Source of the DNA: Ignatzschineria sp. F8392
GTDB taxonomy: Bacteria > Pseudomonadota > Gammaproteobacteria > Cardiobacteriales > Wohlfahrtiimonadaceae
DNA: 64,000 nt
Direction of reading: 5' to 3'
NCBI RefSeq assembly: GCF_002252045.1
Contig: NZ_NEFF01000001.1
Coordinates: 186,001-250,000, forward strand
Shown piece by piece: positions 19,134 to 28,031 of the stretch (position 1 is the stretch's first letter; every line of letters starts with the position of its first letter). The position numbers were made by a program, and so were the translations under genes. The notes beneath the pieces were generated by a model. That model ran no database searches, had not been told where the DNA came from, and saw nothing but the letters and a program-made list of their open reading frames with translations.

Positions 19134-19676
19134 ATGAAAGCAAGATTAAAACAGTATTATGATGAAGTTGTAGTACCAAAACTTATCGAAGAGTTTGGCT
19201 ACACTAATCCTATGGAAGTGCCAAAAATCACTAAGATCGCTTTAAATATGGGTGTTGGTGAAGCGGTACTTGATAAGAAAATTATGGATAATGCCGTAGC
19301 AGAGTTAACTGCTATTGCAGGACAAAAAGCACAAGTGACCCTTTCAAGAAAATCGGTTGCTGGGTTTAAGATTCGTGATGGTTGGCCTGTCGGTTGCCGT
19401 GTAACATTACGTCGTACAACTATGTATGAATTTTTAGATCGCTTAATTAATATCTCTTTACCTCGAGTACGTGACTTCCGCGGTGTAAGTGCACGCTCAT
19501 TTGATGGTGCAGGAAACTATAACTTTGGTATCAAAGAACAGATCGTTTTCCCTGAAATCGAATATGAGAAAGTAGATGCTACACGTGGGATGGACATTAG
19601 TATCGCAACAACTGCGAAGACTGACAAAGAAGCAAAAGCTTTATTAAGCGCTTTCAACTTCCCATTTCGTAATTAA
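19134..19676 (+). CDS. rplE: 50S ribosomal protein L5
   Basis: 180 residues. Part of the 5S RNP. I chose ATG 19134 ([13 protein letters not shown]) because it matches the family N terminus and has TTGAGGAA upstream; the longer frame from a GTG at 19077 would translate through the hairpin. [14 protein letters not shown] and [20 protein letters not shown] are typical. Confidence 0.96.
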   Translation: MKARLKQYYDEVVVPKLIEEFGYTNPMEVPKITKIALNMGVGEAVLDKKIMDNAVAELTAIAGQKAQVTLSRKSVAGFKIRDGWPVGCRVTLRRTTMYEFLDRLINISLPRVRDFRGVSARSFDGAGNYNFGIKEQIVFPEIEYEKVDATRGMDISIATTAKTDKEAKALLSAFNFPFRN

Positions 19677-19693
19677 TTATAAAGCAGGAAATT

Positions 19694-19999
19694 ATGGCTA
19701 AAGTATCAATGGTTAATCGTGAAAAGAAGCGTGCTGAGCTTGTTGCTAAGTATGCTGAAAAACGCGAGCAGTTAAAAAAGATTATTATTAGTGTCGACGC
19801 TACTGCGGAAGAGAAAGAAGCAGCAGTTATCGCACTTCAAAAATTACCAAGAGATTCTTCTCCATCTAGACGTCGTAGACGTTGTAGTATTACAGGCAGA
19901 CCTCATGGTGTATACCGTAAGTTCGGTCTTGGAAGAAACAAGTTAAGAGAAATCACTATGCGTGGTGATATTCCTGGCTTAAGAAAAGCTAGCTGGTAG
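19694..19999 (+). CDS. rpsN: 30S ribosomal protein S14 (zinc-free type)
   Basis: 101 residues. The long, zinc-independent S14: it has [20 protein letters not shown] but no CxxC pair. It contacts the 30S head. 12 bases before rpsH. Confidence 0.96.
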   Translation: MAKVSMVNREKKRAELVAKYAEKREQLKKIIISVDATAEEKEAAVIALQKLPRDSSPSRRRRRCSITGRPHGVYRKFGLGRNKLREITMRGDIPGLRKASW

Positions 20000-20011
20000 G
20001 AGAATTTTATA

Positions 20012-20410
20012 ATGAGTATGCATGATCCAATTTCAGATATGCTAACCCGCATTCGTAATGCGCAAGTTTCTGAAAAAGTAAACGTAGAGATTCCTTTCTC
20101 TAACGTAAAAAAATCTATCGCTGATGTGCTTCTTGAAGAAGGTTACATCGCATCAATCGATGTTACTGGTGATAAAGCTTCTAATAAAAAATTAGTGCTC
20201 ACACTTAAGTATCATCAAGGTAAGGCTGTTATTGAGCGTATTGAGCGTGTAAGTAAGCCAAGCCTCCGTGTATATCGTGATAAAAACAGCTTGCCACAAG
20301 TTTTAGGTGGTTTAGGTATTGCGATTGTTTCAACTTCACAAGGCATGATGACTGACCACAAGGCGAGATCTTTATCGCTCGGTGGGGAAGTGATCTGCGT
20401 TGTAGCTTAA
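20012..20410 (+). CDS. rpsH: 30S ribosomal protein S8
   Basis: 132 residues. It binds the 16S central domain and in E. coli is the repressor of the spc operon. [18 protein letters not shown] and the [20 protein letters not shown] block are intact, so the RNA-binding C-terminal half is normal. Confidence 0.97.
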   Translation: MSMHDPISDMLTRIRNAQVSEKVNVEIPFSNVKKSIADVLLEEGYIASIDVTGDKASNKKLVLTLKYHQGKAVIERIERVSKPSLRVYRDKNSLPQVLGGLGIAIVSTSQGMMTDHKARSLSLGGEVICVVA

Positions 20411-20423
20411 TTAGGGGGTTAGG

Positions 20424-20960
20424 ATGTCACGTGTAGCTAAACAGAATATTACTGTTCCAGCGGGTGTTGAAATCACAATCTCTGGAAATAATGTAAAAGC
20501 AAAAGGTCCTAAGGGTGAGAATAGTCTTCAACTTCATTCATCTGTAGGGATTAAACAAGAAGGTTCGGAATTAGTAATCGTACCTGATTTAGAGCAGAGC
20601 AAAGGTAGTTACGCAATTGCAGGAACAATGCGTTCTTTAGTAAGTAACTTAGTTATCGGTGTTTCTGAAGGTTTCGAAAGAAAGCTTATCTTAAATGGTG
20701 TTGGATATCGTGCTGCAGCACAAGGTTCAAACTTGAATCTTACACTCGGTTTCTCACATCCAATCGTTCACGCTATGCCAGAGGGTGTTACTTGTGAAAC
20801 TCCTACACAAACAGAAGTTGTGATTAAGGGTGTTGATAAGCAAGTAGTTGGTCAAGTTGCGGCTAAAATCAGAGCCTACAGACCGCCTGAGCCATATAAA
20901 GGTAAAGGCGTTCGTTATTCAGATGAAGTTGTTTCATTGAAAGAAGTTAAGAAGAAATAG
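20424..20960 (+). CDS. rplF: 50S ribosomal protein L6
   Basis: 178 residues. Located near the factor-binding site. Two repeated folds; the C-terminal signature [16 protein letters not shown] is present. It is followed directly by the rplR ribosome site. Confidence 0.97.
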   Translation: MSRVAKQNITVPAGVEITISGNNVKAKGPKGENSLQLHSSVGIKQEGSELVIVPDLEQSKGSYAIAGTMRSLVSNLVIGVSEGFERKLILNGVGYRAAAQGSNLNLTLGFSHPIVHAMPEGVTCETPTQTEVVIKGVDKQVVGQVAAKIRAYRPPEPYKGKGVRYSDEVVSLKEVKKK

Positions 20961-20969
20961 GTGAGAACG

Positions 20970-21323
20970 ATGAAAAAAAGAGACGCAAGATACAGAAGAA
21001 GCCTTAAAGCTCGTATCAAAATGAGAGAGTTGATGGTTGATCGTTTAACCGTACATAGAACTCCTCGTCATATCTATGCACAAGTAATTAGTGGTACAGA
21101 TAATAAAGTATTAGCTGCGAGCTCAACACTTGTAGCAGATGTTAAATCTCAGATCAAAAATGGTGGTAACGTTGATGCCGCTGCTGTAGTTGGTAAAGAT
21201 ATCGCTGCAAAAGCGAAAGCAGCTGGTGTAACTAATGTTGCATTTGATCGCTCTGGATTTAAATATCATGGCCGCGTTAAAGCTCTAGCGGATGCAGCTA
21301 GAGAAGCTGGATTAGAGTTTTAA
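20970..21323 (+). CDS. rplR: 50S ribosomal protein L18
   Basis: 117 residues from ATG 20970 ([15 protein letters not shown]), which matches the family better than a GTG at 20961 that overlaps the probable ribosome site TAGGTGAG. It carries 5S rRNA with L5 and L25. [13 protein letters not shown] and [20 protein letters not shown] are diagnostic. Confidence 0.95.
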   Translation: MKKRDARYRRSLKARIKMRELMVDRLTVHRTPRHIYAQVISGTDNKVLAASSTLVADVKSQIKNGGNVDAAAVVGKDIAAKAKAAGVTNVAFDRSGFKYHGRVKALADAAREAGLEF

Positions 21324-21339
21324 TAAGGAAGGAAATTAA

Positions 21340-21858
21340 ATGACTACAAAAGTTGAAAATCAAAATGCAGCAGTAGCTGCAGATGGTTACCAAGAGAAGC
21401 TTGTTACAGTAAATCGTGTATCTAAGACAGTAAAGGGTGGTAGACAATTTGCTTTTGCTGCACTTACTGTAGTGGGTGATGGTAATGGTAAAGTGGGTTA
21501 CGGTTACGCGAAAGCAAAAGAAGTGCCAGTTGCAATCAAAAAATCGATTGAGCAAGCTAAACGTAATATCAAGACAGTTTCCTTAAATGGTGGTACACTG
21601 CAATACTCTGTAACAGGTGTTCATAATGCGGCTCGTGTCTATATGCAGCCTGCATCTGAAGGTACAGGAGTAATCGCAGGTGGTGCGATGCGTGCAGTGT
21701 TCGAAGTAGCTGGTGTAAAAGATGTACTTGCTAAATGTCAGAACTCACGTAACCCTGTAAACGTTGTGCAAGCAACAATTAAAGGTTTAGCTGCAATGCA
21801 AACTCCAGAAGAGATTGCTGCAAAACGTGGCAAATCTGTTGAGGAGATAAGAGGGTAA
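21340..21858 (+). CDS. rpsE: 30S ribosomal protein S5
   Basis: 172 residues. It acts at the mRNA entry with helicase function and in accuracy. [20 protein letters not shown]-type block ([16 protein letters not shown]) and [20 protein letters not shown] are present. The N-terminal region is about five residues longer than in E. coli. Confidence 0.97.
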   Translation: MTTKVENQNAAVAADGYQEKLVTVNRVSKTVKGGRQFAFAALTVVGDGNGKVGYGYAKAKEVPVAIKKSIEQAKRNIKTVSLNGGTLQYSVTGVHNAARVYMQPASEGTGVIAGGAMRAVFEVAGVKDVLAKCQNSRNPVNVVQATIKGLAAMQTPEEIAAKRGKSVEEIRG

Positions 21859-21861
21859 GTC

Positions 21862-22041
21862 ATGACACAGAAAACTGTAAAAGTAACGCTTGTAAAGAGT
21901 ACTAATAGCCGACTTCAATCACATCGTGATTGTGTAAAAGGTTTAGGTTTACGTCGTCTTCATCATACAGTAGAGGTTGCTGCCACTCCTGAAAATATGG
22001 GGATGATTAATAAAGTAGCTTACTTGCTTAAAGTTGAGTAG
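21862..22041 (+). CDS. rpmD: 50S ribosomal protein L30
   Basis: 59 residues beginning [19 protein letters not shown] and ending AYLLKVE. The core [12 protein letters not shown] is the L30 motif (RLxHTVxVxxTPxxxGMI). It starts 3 bases after the rpsE stop and is the expected gene between rpsE and rplO. Confidence 0.96.
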   Translation: MTQKTVKVTLVKSTNSRLQSHRDCVKGLGLRRLHHTVEVAATPENMGMINKVAYLLKVE

Positions 22042-22059
22042 TTGGGGATAGGTAAACAA

Positions 22060-22494
22060 ATGAAATTAAATACATTAAAACCTGCGTTTGGTAGTAAAAC
22101 TAACCCAAAACGTGTAGGCCGTGGTTGTGGTTCTGGCTTAGGTAAGACAGCGGGTCGTGGTCATAAAGGTCAACACTCTAGGTCAGGTGGCTACCATAAA
22201 GTAGGGTTCGAAGGTGGACAACAACCTTTACAAAGAAGATTACCAAAAGTGGGTTTCAATTCACAAATTGGTTTGGTGACTGCAGAGGTACCATTATCAG
22301 CACTTAATAAAGTAGAGGGTAATGAGATCACTATGGCATCACTTATTGAGAGCAATATTCTTCCAGCGAAATATGAGCGCGCAAAAGTTATGCTTTCTGG
22401 TGAGATCAATAGAGCGGTCACCTTAAAAGGTATTCGTGTTACTAAAGGGGCTAAAGCGGCTATTGAGGCTGCAGGCGGCTCTGTTGAAGAGTAA
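22060..22494 (+). CDS. rplO: 50S ribosomal protein L15
   Basis: 144 residues from ATG 22060 ([13 protein letters not shown]), with GGGGATAGG as ribosome site; a TTG at 22042 would add six residues overlapping that site. [19 protein letters not shown] and [15 protein letters not shown] are typical. It ends 2 bases before secY. Confidence 0.96.
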   Translation: MKLNTLKPAFGSKTNPKRVGRGCGSGLGKTAGRGHKGQHSRSGGYHKVGFEGGQQPLQRRLPKVGFNSQIGLVTAEVPLSALNKVEGNEITMASLIESNILPAKYERAKVMLSGEINRAVTLKGIRVTKGAKAAIEAAGGSVEE

Positions 22495-22496
22495 AT

Positions 22497-23921
22497 ATGC
22501 AAAGAAATCAAGTAGGGGCTAATAACCTCGGACGTTTTTCAGGACTCTTGTCAAGACTATGGTTTTTAGTCTTGGCATTAGTAGTCTATAGAATTGGGGT
22601 CTATATTACACTGCCAGGTATTGATGCTGTTACGCTTTCAGAGGTAATGGATCAACAAGGGCAACAAGGTGGTATATCTGCAATGATTAATCTCTTCTCA
22701 GGTGGTGCATTTGAGAAGATGTCTGTGTTTATGCTAGGTGTAATGCCGTATATTACAGCTTCGATTGTTATTCAGATGTTATCTGTAGTGTATGCTCCTC
22801 TCGAACAACTCAAAAAAGAGGGTGAGACAGGGCGTCGTAAGATGACTCAGTACACTCGCTATATGACTATTGCTTTCGGGGTTGTGCAGGGGATTGTTTA
22901 TTCAATCGCGATCATGAATGGTGGATTTGTAAATGCCGAATTGGTAGTTATACCGCCAGTCCTATTCGTTACACTTTCAACGCTAACACTCGTAACAGGA
23001 ACAATGTTCCTCGTTTGGTTGGGTGAGCAGATTACAGAAAGAGGTATCGGTAATGGTATTTCAATGATCATCTTTGCAAGCATTCTAATGGGCGTGCCTT
23101 CATCGGTTGCGTTCCTATTTGAGACTGCTACCACACAAGGTGGTGCAATGTGGTTGTTATTAGTTGTTCTATTCTTGCTTGTATTGGCTGTAATTTTTGT
23201 AATTGTCTTTATTGAGCGTGGTCAGCGCCGTATTACAATTCAATATGCAAGAAGACAGCAAGGTAGAATGATGACGGTTGGTAATCAAACTAACCATCTG
23301 CCATTAAAACTCAATATGTCGGGAGTTATACCGGCAATCTTCGGTTCTGCGTTCCTATCCTTTGTTTACACCATTAGTACCGGTTTAAGCAAAGTTAATG
23401 TGCCAGAATTGACTGACGCGGATACAGGGCTTTGGGGGAGCTTTAGCTATTATGTATCCTTGACACTTAATAAGCTCGGATTTTACGGAGTGAAGTATTT
23501 CTCTATAGGTCAGCCTGCATATATGATATTATTTGCGGCACTTATAATCTTCTTCTGTTTCTTCTACACTGCATTGCAGTTCAACTCTAAAGAGACAGCA
23601 GAAAACTTAAAGAGAAATGGTGGTTTTATACCTGGCATTCGCCCTGGAATTCATACATCGCAATATTTAGATAGAGTATTAACTCGAATCACTTTATGGG
23701 GTTCGCTCTATATTACAATCATCTGTCTATTGCCTGAATTCTTTAATGGTATAAGTCCTGTACAAATGTACTTCGGTGGAACCTCGATCCTGATTGCTGT
23801 TGTAGTCGTAATGGATTTAGTGACACAAATTCAAGCATTATTAATGTCTCAGCAGTATGAGTCTTTAATGAAAAAAGCAAATATTAGTTCAGCATTGAAT
23901 GGTACCCCACCAAACTTTTAG
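22497..23921 (+). CDS. secY: Protein translocase subunit SecY
   Basis: 474 residues, ten membrane helices. The channel of the Sec translocase. The plug/N-terminal region (YRIGVYITLPGID), GVMPYITASIVIQML and the helix-5/6 loop GERGIGNGIS-type sequence (ITERGIGNGISMIIFASI) are all seen. It is about 30 residues longer than E. coli SecY, mainly in the periplasmic loop around ADTGLWGSFSYYVSL. Last large gene of the spc operon. Confidence 0.97.
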   Translation: MQRNQVGANNLGRFSGLLSRLWFLVLALVVYRIGVYITLPGIDAVTLSEVMDQQGQQGGISAMINLFSGGAFEKMSVFMLGVMPYITASIVIQMLSVVYAPLEQLKKEGETGRRKMTQYTRYMTIAFGVVQGIVYSIAIMNGGFVNAELVVIPPVLFVTLSTLTLVTGTMFLVWLGEQITERGIGNGISMIIFASILMGVPSSVAFLFETATTQGGAMWLLLVVLFLLVLAVIFVIVFIERGQRRITIQYARRQQGRMMTVGNQTNHLPLKLNMSGVIPAIFGSAFLSFVYTISTGLSKVNVPELTDADTGLWGSFSYYVSLTLNKLGFYGVKYFSIGQPAYMILFAALIIFFCFFYTALQFNSKETAENLKRNGGFIPGIRPGIHTSQYLDRVLTRITLWGSLYITIICLLPEFFNGISPVQMYFGGTSILIAVVVVMDLVTQIQALLMSQQYESLMKKANISSALNGTPPNF

Positions 23922-23942
23922 TAAAATATATTGGAGTTAAGA

Positions 23943-24056
23943 ATGAAAGTAAGAGCGTCAGTTAAGAAAATTTGTCGCAAATGTAAGATTGTTAAACGCG
24001 CTGGTGTTGTACGTGTTATCTGTGAAGATGGACGTCATAAACAACGCCAAGGTTAA
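23943..24056 (+). CDS. rpmJ: 50S ribosomal protein L36 (zinc-binding form)
   Basis: 37 residues: [20 protein letters not shown] then [17 protein letters not shown]. Cys11, Cys14, Cys27 and His32 form the zinc ribbon, so this is the C+ paralogue that is exchanged under zinc limitation in some bacteria. It sits at the expected place after secY, with GGAGTTAAG as ribosome site. Confidence 0.96.
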   Translation: MKVRASVKKICRKCKIVKRAGVVRVICEDGRHKQRQG

Positions 24057-24078
24057 TAGTATTGAGTAATTTTAATTT

Positions 24079-24102
24079 ATCAGGTAGAATGCTCTGCTTG
24101 AT
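24079..24102 (+). promoter_or_regulatory. Hairpin before rpsM, candidate alpha-operon regulatory site
   Basis: ATCAGGTAGA / TCTGCTTGAT, a 10-bp stem with two G-U pairs and an ATGC loop, 22 bases before the rpsM ATG. Overlapping its 3' end is a TATAAT (24102-24107) that could also be a -10 box, with a weak TTATCA 19 bases upstream. In E. coli, S4 represses translation at this place through a pseudoknot. Confidence 0.45.
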
Positions 24103-24124
24103 ATAATATTAGGATAGGATTTAT

Positions 24125-24478
24125 ATGGCACGTATAGCAGGTATTAATATACCAGTAGCAAAGCATGTGATTATTTCACTGCAATCAATTTATGGTGTTG
24201 GTCCAACTCGTGCGGCAGCAATCTGTGCAGCGGCAAATGTTGACCCAACGACAAAAGTAAAAGACTTAACAGATGAGCAAGTTGATGCACTACGAGCTCA
24301 AGTTGGTGAATATACTGTAGAAGGTGATTTGCGTCGCGAAGTATCATTAAACATTAAGCGTTTAATGGATCTCGGATGCTATCGTGGTATTCGTCATCGT
24401 CGTAGTTTACCTTTAAGAGGACAGCGGACTAAAACTAATGCACGTACTCGTAAAGGTCCAAGAAGACTTGTTAAATAA
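24125..24478 (+). CDS. rpsM: 30S ribosomal protein S13
   Basis: 117 residues. It bridges to the 50S and contacts P-site t[23 protein letters not shown] and the basic tail [17 protein letters not shown] identify it. First gene of the alpha operon. Confidence 0.97.
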   Translation: MARIAGINIPVAKHVIISLQSIYGVGPTRAAAICAAANVDPTTKVKDLTDEQVDALRAQVGEYTVEGDLRREVSLNIKRLMDLGCYRGIRHRRSLPLRGQRTKTNARTRKGPRRLVK

Positions 24479-24498
24479 TTTGTTAGGGAAAATGTAAA

Positions 24499-24888
24499 AT
24501 GGCAAAACCTTCAGTAAAAACGCGTAAGCGCGTTAAAAGAAGTGTTGTTGACGGTATCGCACATGTTCAAGCATCATTCAACAACACAATCGTGACTATC
24601 TCTGATCGTCAAGGAAATGTACTTTCATGGGCAACTGCTGGTGGCTCAGGCTTCCGTGGTTCAAGAAAGTCTACTCCATTCGCAGCTCAAGTAGCAGCAG
24701 AAAGAGCTGGTACAGTAGCGCAAGAATATGGTCTTAAAAATTTAGACGTAAATATCAGCGGACCTGGTCCAGGACGTGATTCAGCAGTTCGTGCACTTAA
24801 CGCGATTGGCTACAAAATCACAAGTATTTCTGACGTAACTCCCATTCCACACAATGGTTGCCGTCCGCCGAAAAAGCGCAGAGTATAA
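24499..24888 (+). CDS. rpsK: 30S ribosomal protein S11
   Basis: 129 residues. Part of the 30S platform. [20 protein letters not shown] and the C-terminal [16 protein letters not shown] (Asn-Gly site that forms isoaspartate in E. coli) are present. Confidence 0.97.
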   Translation: MAKPSVKTRKRVKRSVVDGIAHVQASFNNTIVTISDRQGNVLSWATAGGSGFRGSRKSTPFAAQVAAERAGTVAQEYGLKNLDVNISGPGPGRDSAVRALNAIGYKITSISDVTPIPHNGCRPPKKRRV

Positions 24889-24916
24889 TATAAATTTTTA
24901 AGGAGTATAGATAGTC

Positions 24917-25537
24917 ATGGCACGTTATATTGGCCCAAAATGTAAATTAGCAAGACGTGAAGGCACAGATCTCCACTTGAAATCTGGCGCACGTTCTTTC
25001 GAATCTAAATGTAAACATGACAGAGCACCTGGACAGCATGGTGCAAAACCAGGTCGCACATCTGACTACGGTTTACAGTTACGTGAAAAACAGAAGTTAA
25101 AAAGAATGTATGGATTGTTAGAGAAACAATTCCATCTTTACTATAAAGAAGCAGATCGTCGTAAAGGTTCTACAGGTGAGAATCTTTTAGAGATCCTTGA
25201 GTGCCGTTTAGATAACGTTGTTTATCGTATGGGCTTTGCTTCTACTCGTGCAGAAGCACGTCAGTTAGTAAGTCATAATTCAATTTTAGTAAATGGTGAG
25301 AAGGTTAATATCCCTTCATATCAGCTGAAAGCAAGTGATGTAGTTGCTATTCGTGAGCGTTCTAAAAAGCAAGCAAGAATTGCATATGCAATGGAATTAG
25401 CAGAAGCAAATGGCCTAGTTGATTGGGTTTCGGTTGATAAAACAAAAATGGAAGGCGAGTTCAAGCGTGTTCCTGAGCGTTCAGATTTACCAGCAGATAT
25501 TAACGAGTCATTAGTAGTAGAGTTGTACTCAAAATAA
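24917..25537 (+). CDS. rpsD: 30S ribosomal protein S4
   Basis: 206 residues. It initiates 30S assembly and in E. coli represses the alpha operon and helps rRNA antitermination. [19 protein letters not shown] and the S4 RNA-binding block [19 protein letters not shown] are intact. It lacks a zinc-binding CxxC N terminus. Confidence 0.97.
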   Translation: MARYIGPKCKLARREGTDLHLKSGARSFESKCKHDRAPGQHGAKPGRTSDYGLQLREKQKLKRMYGLLEKQFHLYYKEADRRKGSTGENLLEILECRLDNVVYRMGFASTRAEARQLVSHNSILVNGEKVNIPSYQLKASDVVAIRERSKKQARIAYAMELAEANGLVDWVSVDKTKMEGEFKRVPERSDLPADINESLVVELYSK

Positions 25538-25597
25538 TAAGCATATTGGTATTTTTTCGTTCCTTCTTATTATTTTAGATCAATCGGGTAAGTACAT

Positions 25598-26602
25598 ATG
25601 GCTTTAAATGAGTTGTTAACTCCACGTATAGTGGAGATCAAAACCGACGAAAATCACTTCTCTGAAATATCGCTAGAGCCTCTTGAGAGGGGCTTTGCGC
25701 ATACTTTAGGGAATGCATTACGTCGTATTCTGCTATCTTCGATGCCAGGTGCAGCGATTACAGAATGTGAAATTGATGGCGTTTCAAAAGAGTACTCTGC
25801 AATTCCAGGGATGCATGAAGATGTTATCGATCTTCTGCAAAACCTTAAAGGTATTGCAATTACTCTTCACGATGCCCCTGAAGCATATATCTCATTAGAT
25901 ATTCAGGGTCCGTGTGTGGTAACAGCAGGAAATCTTGAAGTTCCACATAATATTGAAATTGTTAATCCTGAACATGTAATTGCGAACCTTACTTCGAGTG
26001 GTTCCTTAAAAATGCGCATGAAGGTAGAAAGTGGTCGCGGTTATAGTACTGCGGCAAACCGTGAAACCGAAGCGGGTGATAGTTCTACTATTTCACTTGG
26101 CCTCTTCAAGTTAGATACGACATTTAGTCCTGTAAATCGCGTAAGTTATCGTGTAGAAACGGCTCGTGTTGAACAGCGTACTGACTTAGATAGACTCGTT
26201 ATTGCGTTAGAAACTAATGGAACTTTAGATCCAGAGCAAGCAATTCGTAATGCAGCAACGATCCTTCATGAGCAGTTAAATGTCTTTGTAGATCTTAAAC
26301 CAATGCCGGAAGAAGAACCTGTAGAGGAAGAGCCAGCATTTGAGATAGATCCTACATTATTAAGACCTGTTGATGATTTAGAGTTAACAGTTCGTTCTGC
26401 GAATTGTCTAAAAGCAGAGAGTGTATATTACATCGGTGATTTGATTCAGAAAACAGAAACAGAGTTACTCAAAACGCCTAATCTTGGTAAAAAATCATTA
26501 ACAGAAATTAAAGATGTGTTGGCGCAATATGGTTTATCTTTAGGTATGACTTTAGATAATTGGCCACCGCCTAACTTAGATACCTCTAAGCCACCAGCAT
26601 AA
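25598..26602 (+). CDS. rpoA: RNA polymerase subunit alpha
   Basis: 334 residues. The N-terminal domain dimerises and assembles beta and beta'. [20 protein letters not shown] is diagnostic. A Glu-rich linker ([14 protein letters not shown]) precedes the C-terminal domain with [17 protein letters not shown] and [11 protein letters not shown], which binds UP elements and activators. Usual place between rpsD and rplQ. Confidence 0.98.
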   Translation: MALNELLTPRIVEIKTDENHFSEISLEPLERGFAHTLGNALRRILLSSMPGAAITECEIDGVSKEYSAIPGMHEDVIDLLQNLKGIAITLHDAPEAYISLDIQGPCVVTAGNLEVPHNIEIVNPEHVIANLTSSGSLKMRMKVESGRGYSTAANRETEAGDSSTISLGLFKLDTTFSPVNRVSYRVETARVEQRTDLDRLVIALETNGTLDPEQAIRNAATILHEQLNVFVDLKPMPEEEPVEEEPAFEIDPTLLRPVDDLELTVRSANCLKAESVYYIGDLIQKTETELLKTPNLGKKSLTEIKDVLAQYGLSLGMTLDNWPPPNLDTSKPPA

Positions 26603-26630
26603 TTTAATTATTTGAATAGGAAGTATAAAA

Positions 26631-27017
26631 ATGCGTCATCGTAAAGCAGGTCGTGCATTTAGTCGCACATCAGCACATAGAAAAGCAATGTTCAAAAATA
26701 TGTCTGTATCTATTCTTGAGCATGAAATTATTAAGACTACACTCCCGAAAGCAAAAGAGCTTCGTCGTGAAGTAGAACCATTAATTACACTTGCTAAAGT
26801 TGATACGGTAGCTAACCGTCGTAAAGCTTTCGCAATCTTAAGATCACGTGAAATGGTGACTAAACTTTTTGAAGTTTATGGTCCACTTTTCAAAGATCGT
26901 AATGGTGGTTATCTCCGTATTTTGAAGTGTGGTTTCCGCCCTGGAGATAATGCTCCAATGGCTTATGTTGAATTTGTTGAGCGTCCAGCTAAAGCAAATG
27001 AAGCTGATGCCAGCTAA
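26631..27017 (+). CDS. rplQ: 50S ribosomal protein L17
   Basis: 128 residues. [20 protein letters not shown] and [20 protein letters not shown] identify it. Last gene of the contiguous ribosomal block, followed 18 bases later by a strong terminator. Confidence 0.97.
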   Translation: MRHRKAGRAFSRTSAHRKAMFKNMSVSILEHEIIKTTLPKAKELRREVEPLITLAKVDTVANRRKAFAILRSREMVTKLFEVYGPLFKDRNGGYLRILKCGFRPGDNAPMAYVEFVERPAKANEADAS

Positions 27018-27034
27018 ATCATAAATTATTTATT

Positions 27035-27064
27035 AGCCGGTTATTCTTATAGCCGGCTTTTTTA
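27035..27064 (+). terminator. Terminator of the alpha operon
   Basis: AGCCGGTTAT / ATAGCCGGCT, a 10-bp stem with one G-U, TCTT loop and six Ts. It closes the rpsL-rplQ block 17 bases before ribF. Confidence 0.92.
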
Positions 27065-27080
27065 TTTAACGGTCGAAAAG

Positions 27081-28022
27081 ATGAAATTTTTCTTTTATCG
27101 AGACTCTCGTGTTATTCCGGATGCACCACGAATTGTTACGATTGGGGCTTTTGATGGAATACATTTAGGTCATCAAAAATTATTGCATAAGGTGAATGCG
27201 CTACAGGCTAAAAATCCTGATGCAAAGCGAACATTAGTGACGTTTGAGCCACTTCCTCATGAGTTCTTTTTGAAAGAGAATTCGCCGGCACGAATTATGT
27301 CGCTAAAAGAGAAATTAGCTTACCTTAAAAAGAGTCAATTAGTTGATGAGGTGATTATCCTGCCCTTCACTGAACGCTTGCGGGAAGAGTCTCCAGATCA
27401 CTTTATTGACCATTTTTTAGTAGATCAGCTCAATATTAAGGGAATCGTGATTGGTGCTGATTTTCGTTTTGGTGCGAAAGCGGCAGGATCTTTTGAAGAT
27501 CTTTCAGCGGCTGGGCAAAAATATGGCTTTGAAGTTGTTCAGGAAGATTACTACTTTATTGGTGGCGTACGTGTCTCCTCGACCTTGGTTCGTGAGGCTC
27601 TGGCAGTTTCAAACTTTAATCAAGCGGAGCTCTATTTAGGTCGACCATATCAGATTATGAGTCGTGTCGTTTATGGAAATCAGCTCGCTAGAAAGCTCGG
27701 AACAGCGACGATCAATCTGCCATTAAAACGCTTTAAGCCCCCCTTTACCGGGGTGTATAATGTAGAAGCCACTCTCTGTCGAACTCAGGAGAAGTTGAAA
27801 GGCGTTGCCAATATTGGTTATCGGCCTACAGTTGATGGCATAAAACCTAATTTAGAAGTACACTTACATGATATCAACCGTAACTTATATGGTGAGACAT
27901 TTAGTGTTGGATTTCTCTCTAAAATTAGGGATGAGAAACGATTTGAAAGTATTGAAGCATTAAAGGCGCAGATCTTATTAGATGCGGAGGCTTCAAGAGA
28001 TTATTTTAATCTTCAAAAGTAG
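27081..28022 (+). CDS. ribF: Bifunctional riboflavin kinase / FAD synthetase
   Basis: 313 residues. It makes FMN from riboflavin and then FAD. The adenylyltransferase half has GAFDGIHLGH (22-31) and VSSTLVREAL. The flavokinase half contains GVANIGYRPTVDGIKPNLEV. The kinase PTAN motif, normally GR..GFPTAN, reads ARKLGTATIN here (203-212), so Thr and Asn remain but Pro and Ala do not. Its start lies 17 bases past the rplQ terminator, and ileS follows at once. Confidence 0.94.
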   Translation: MKFFFYRDSRVIPDAPRIVTIGAFDGIHLGHQKLLHKVNALQAKNPDAKRTLVTFEPLPHEFFLKENSPARIMSLKEKLAYLKKSQLVDEVIILPFTERLREESPDHFIDHFLVDQLNIKGIVIGADFRFGAKAAGSFEDLSAAGQKYGFEVVQEDYYFIGGVRVSSTLVREALAVSNFNQAELYLGRPYQIMSRVVYGNQLARKLGTATINLPLKRFKPPFTGVYNVEATLCRTQEKLKGVANIGYRPTVDGIKPNLEVHLHDINRNLYGETFSVGFLSKIRDEKRFESIEALKAQILLDAEASRDYFNLQK

Positions 28023-28031
28023 GATGTGAAC

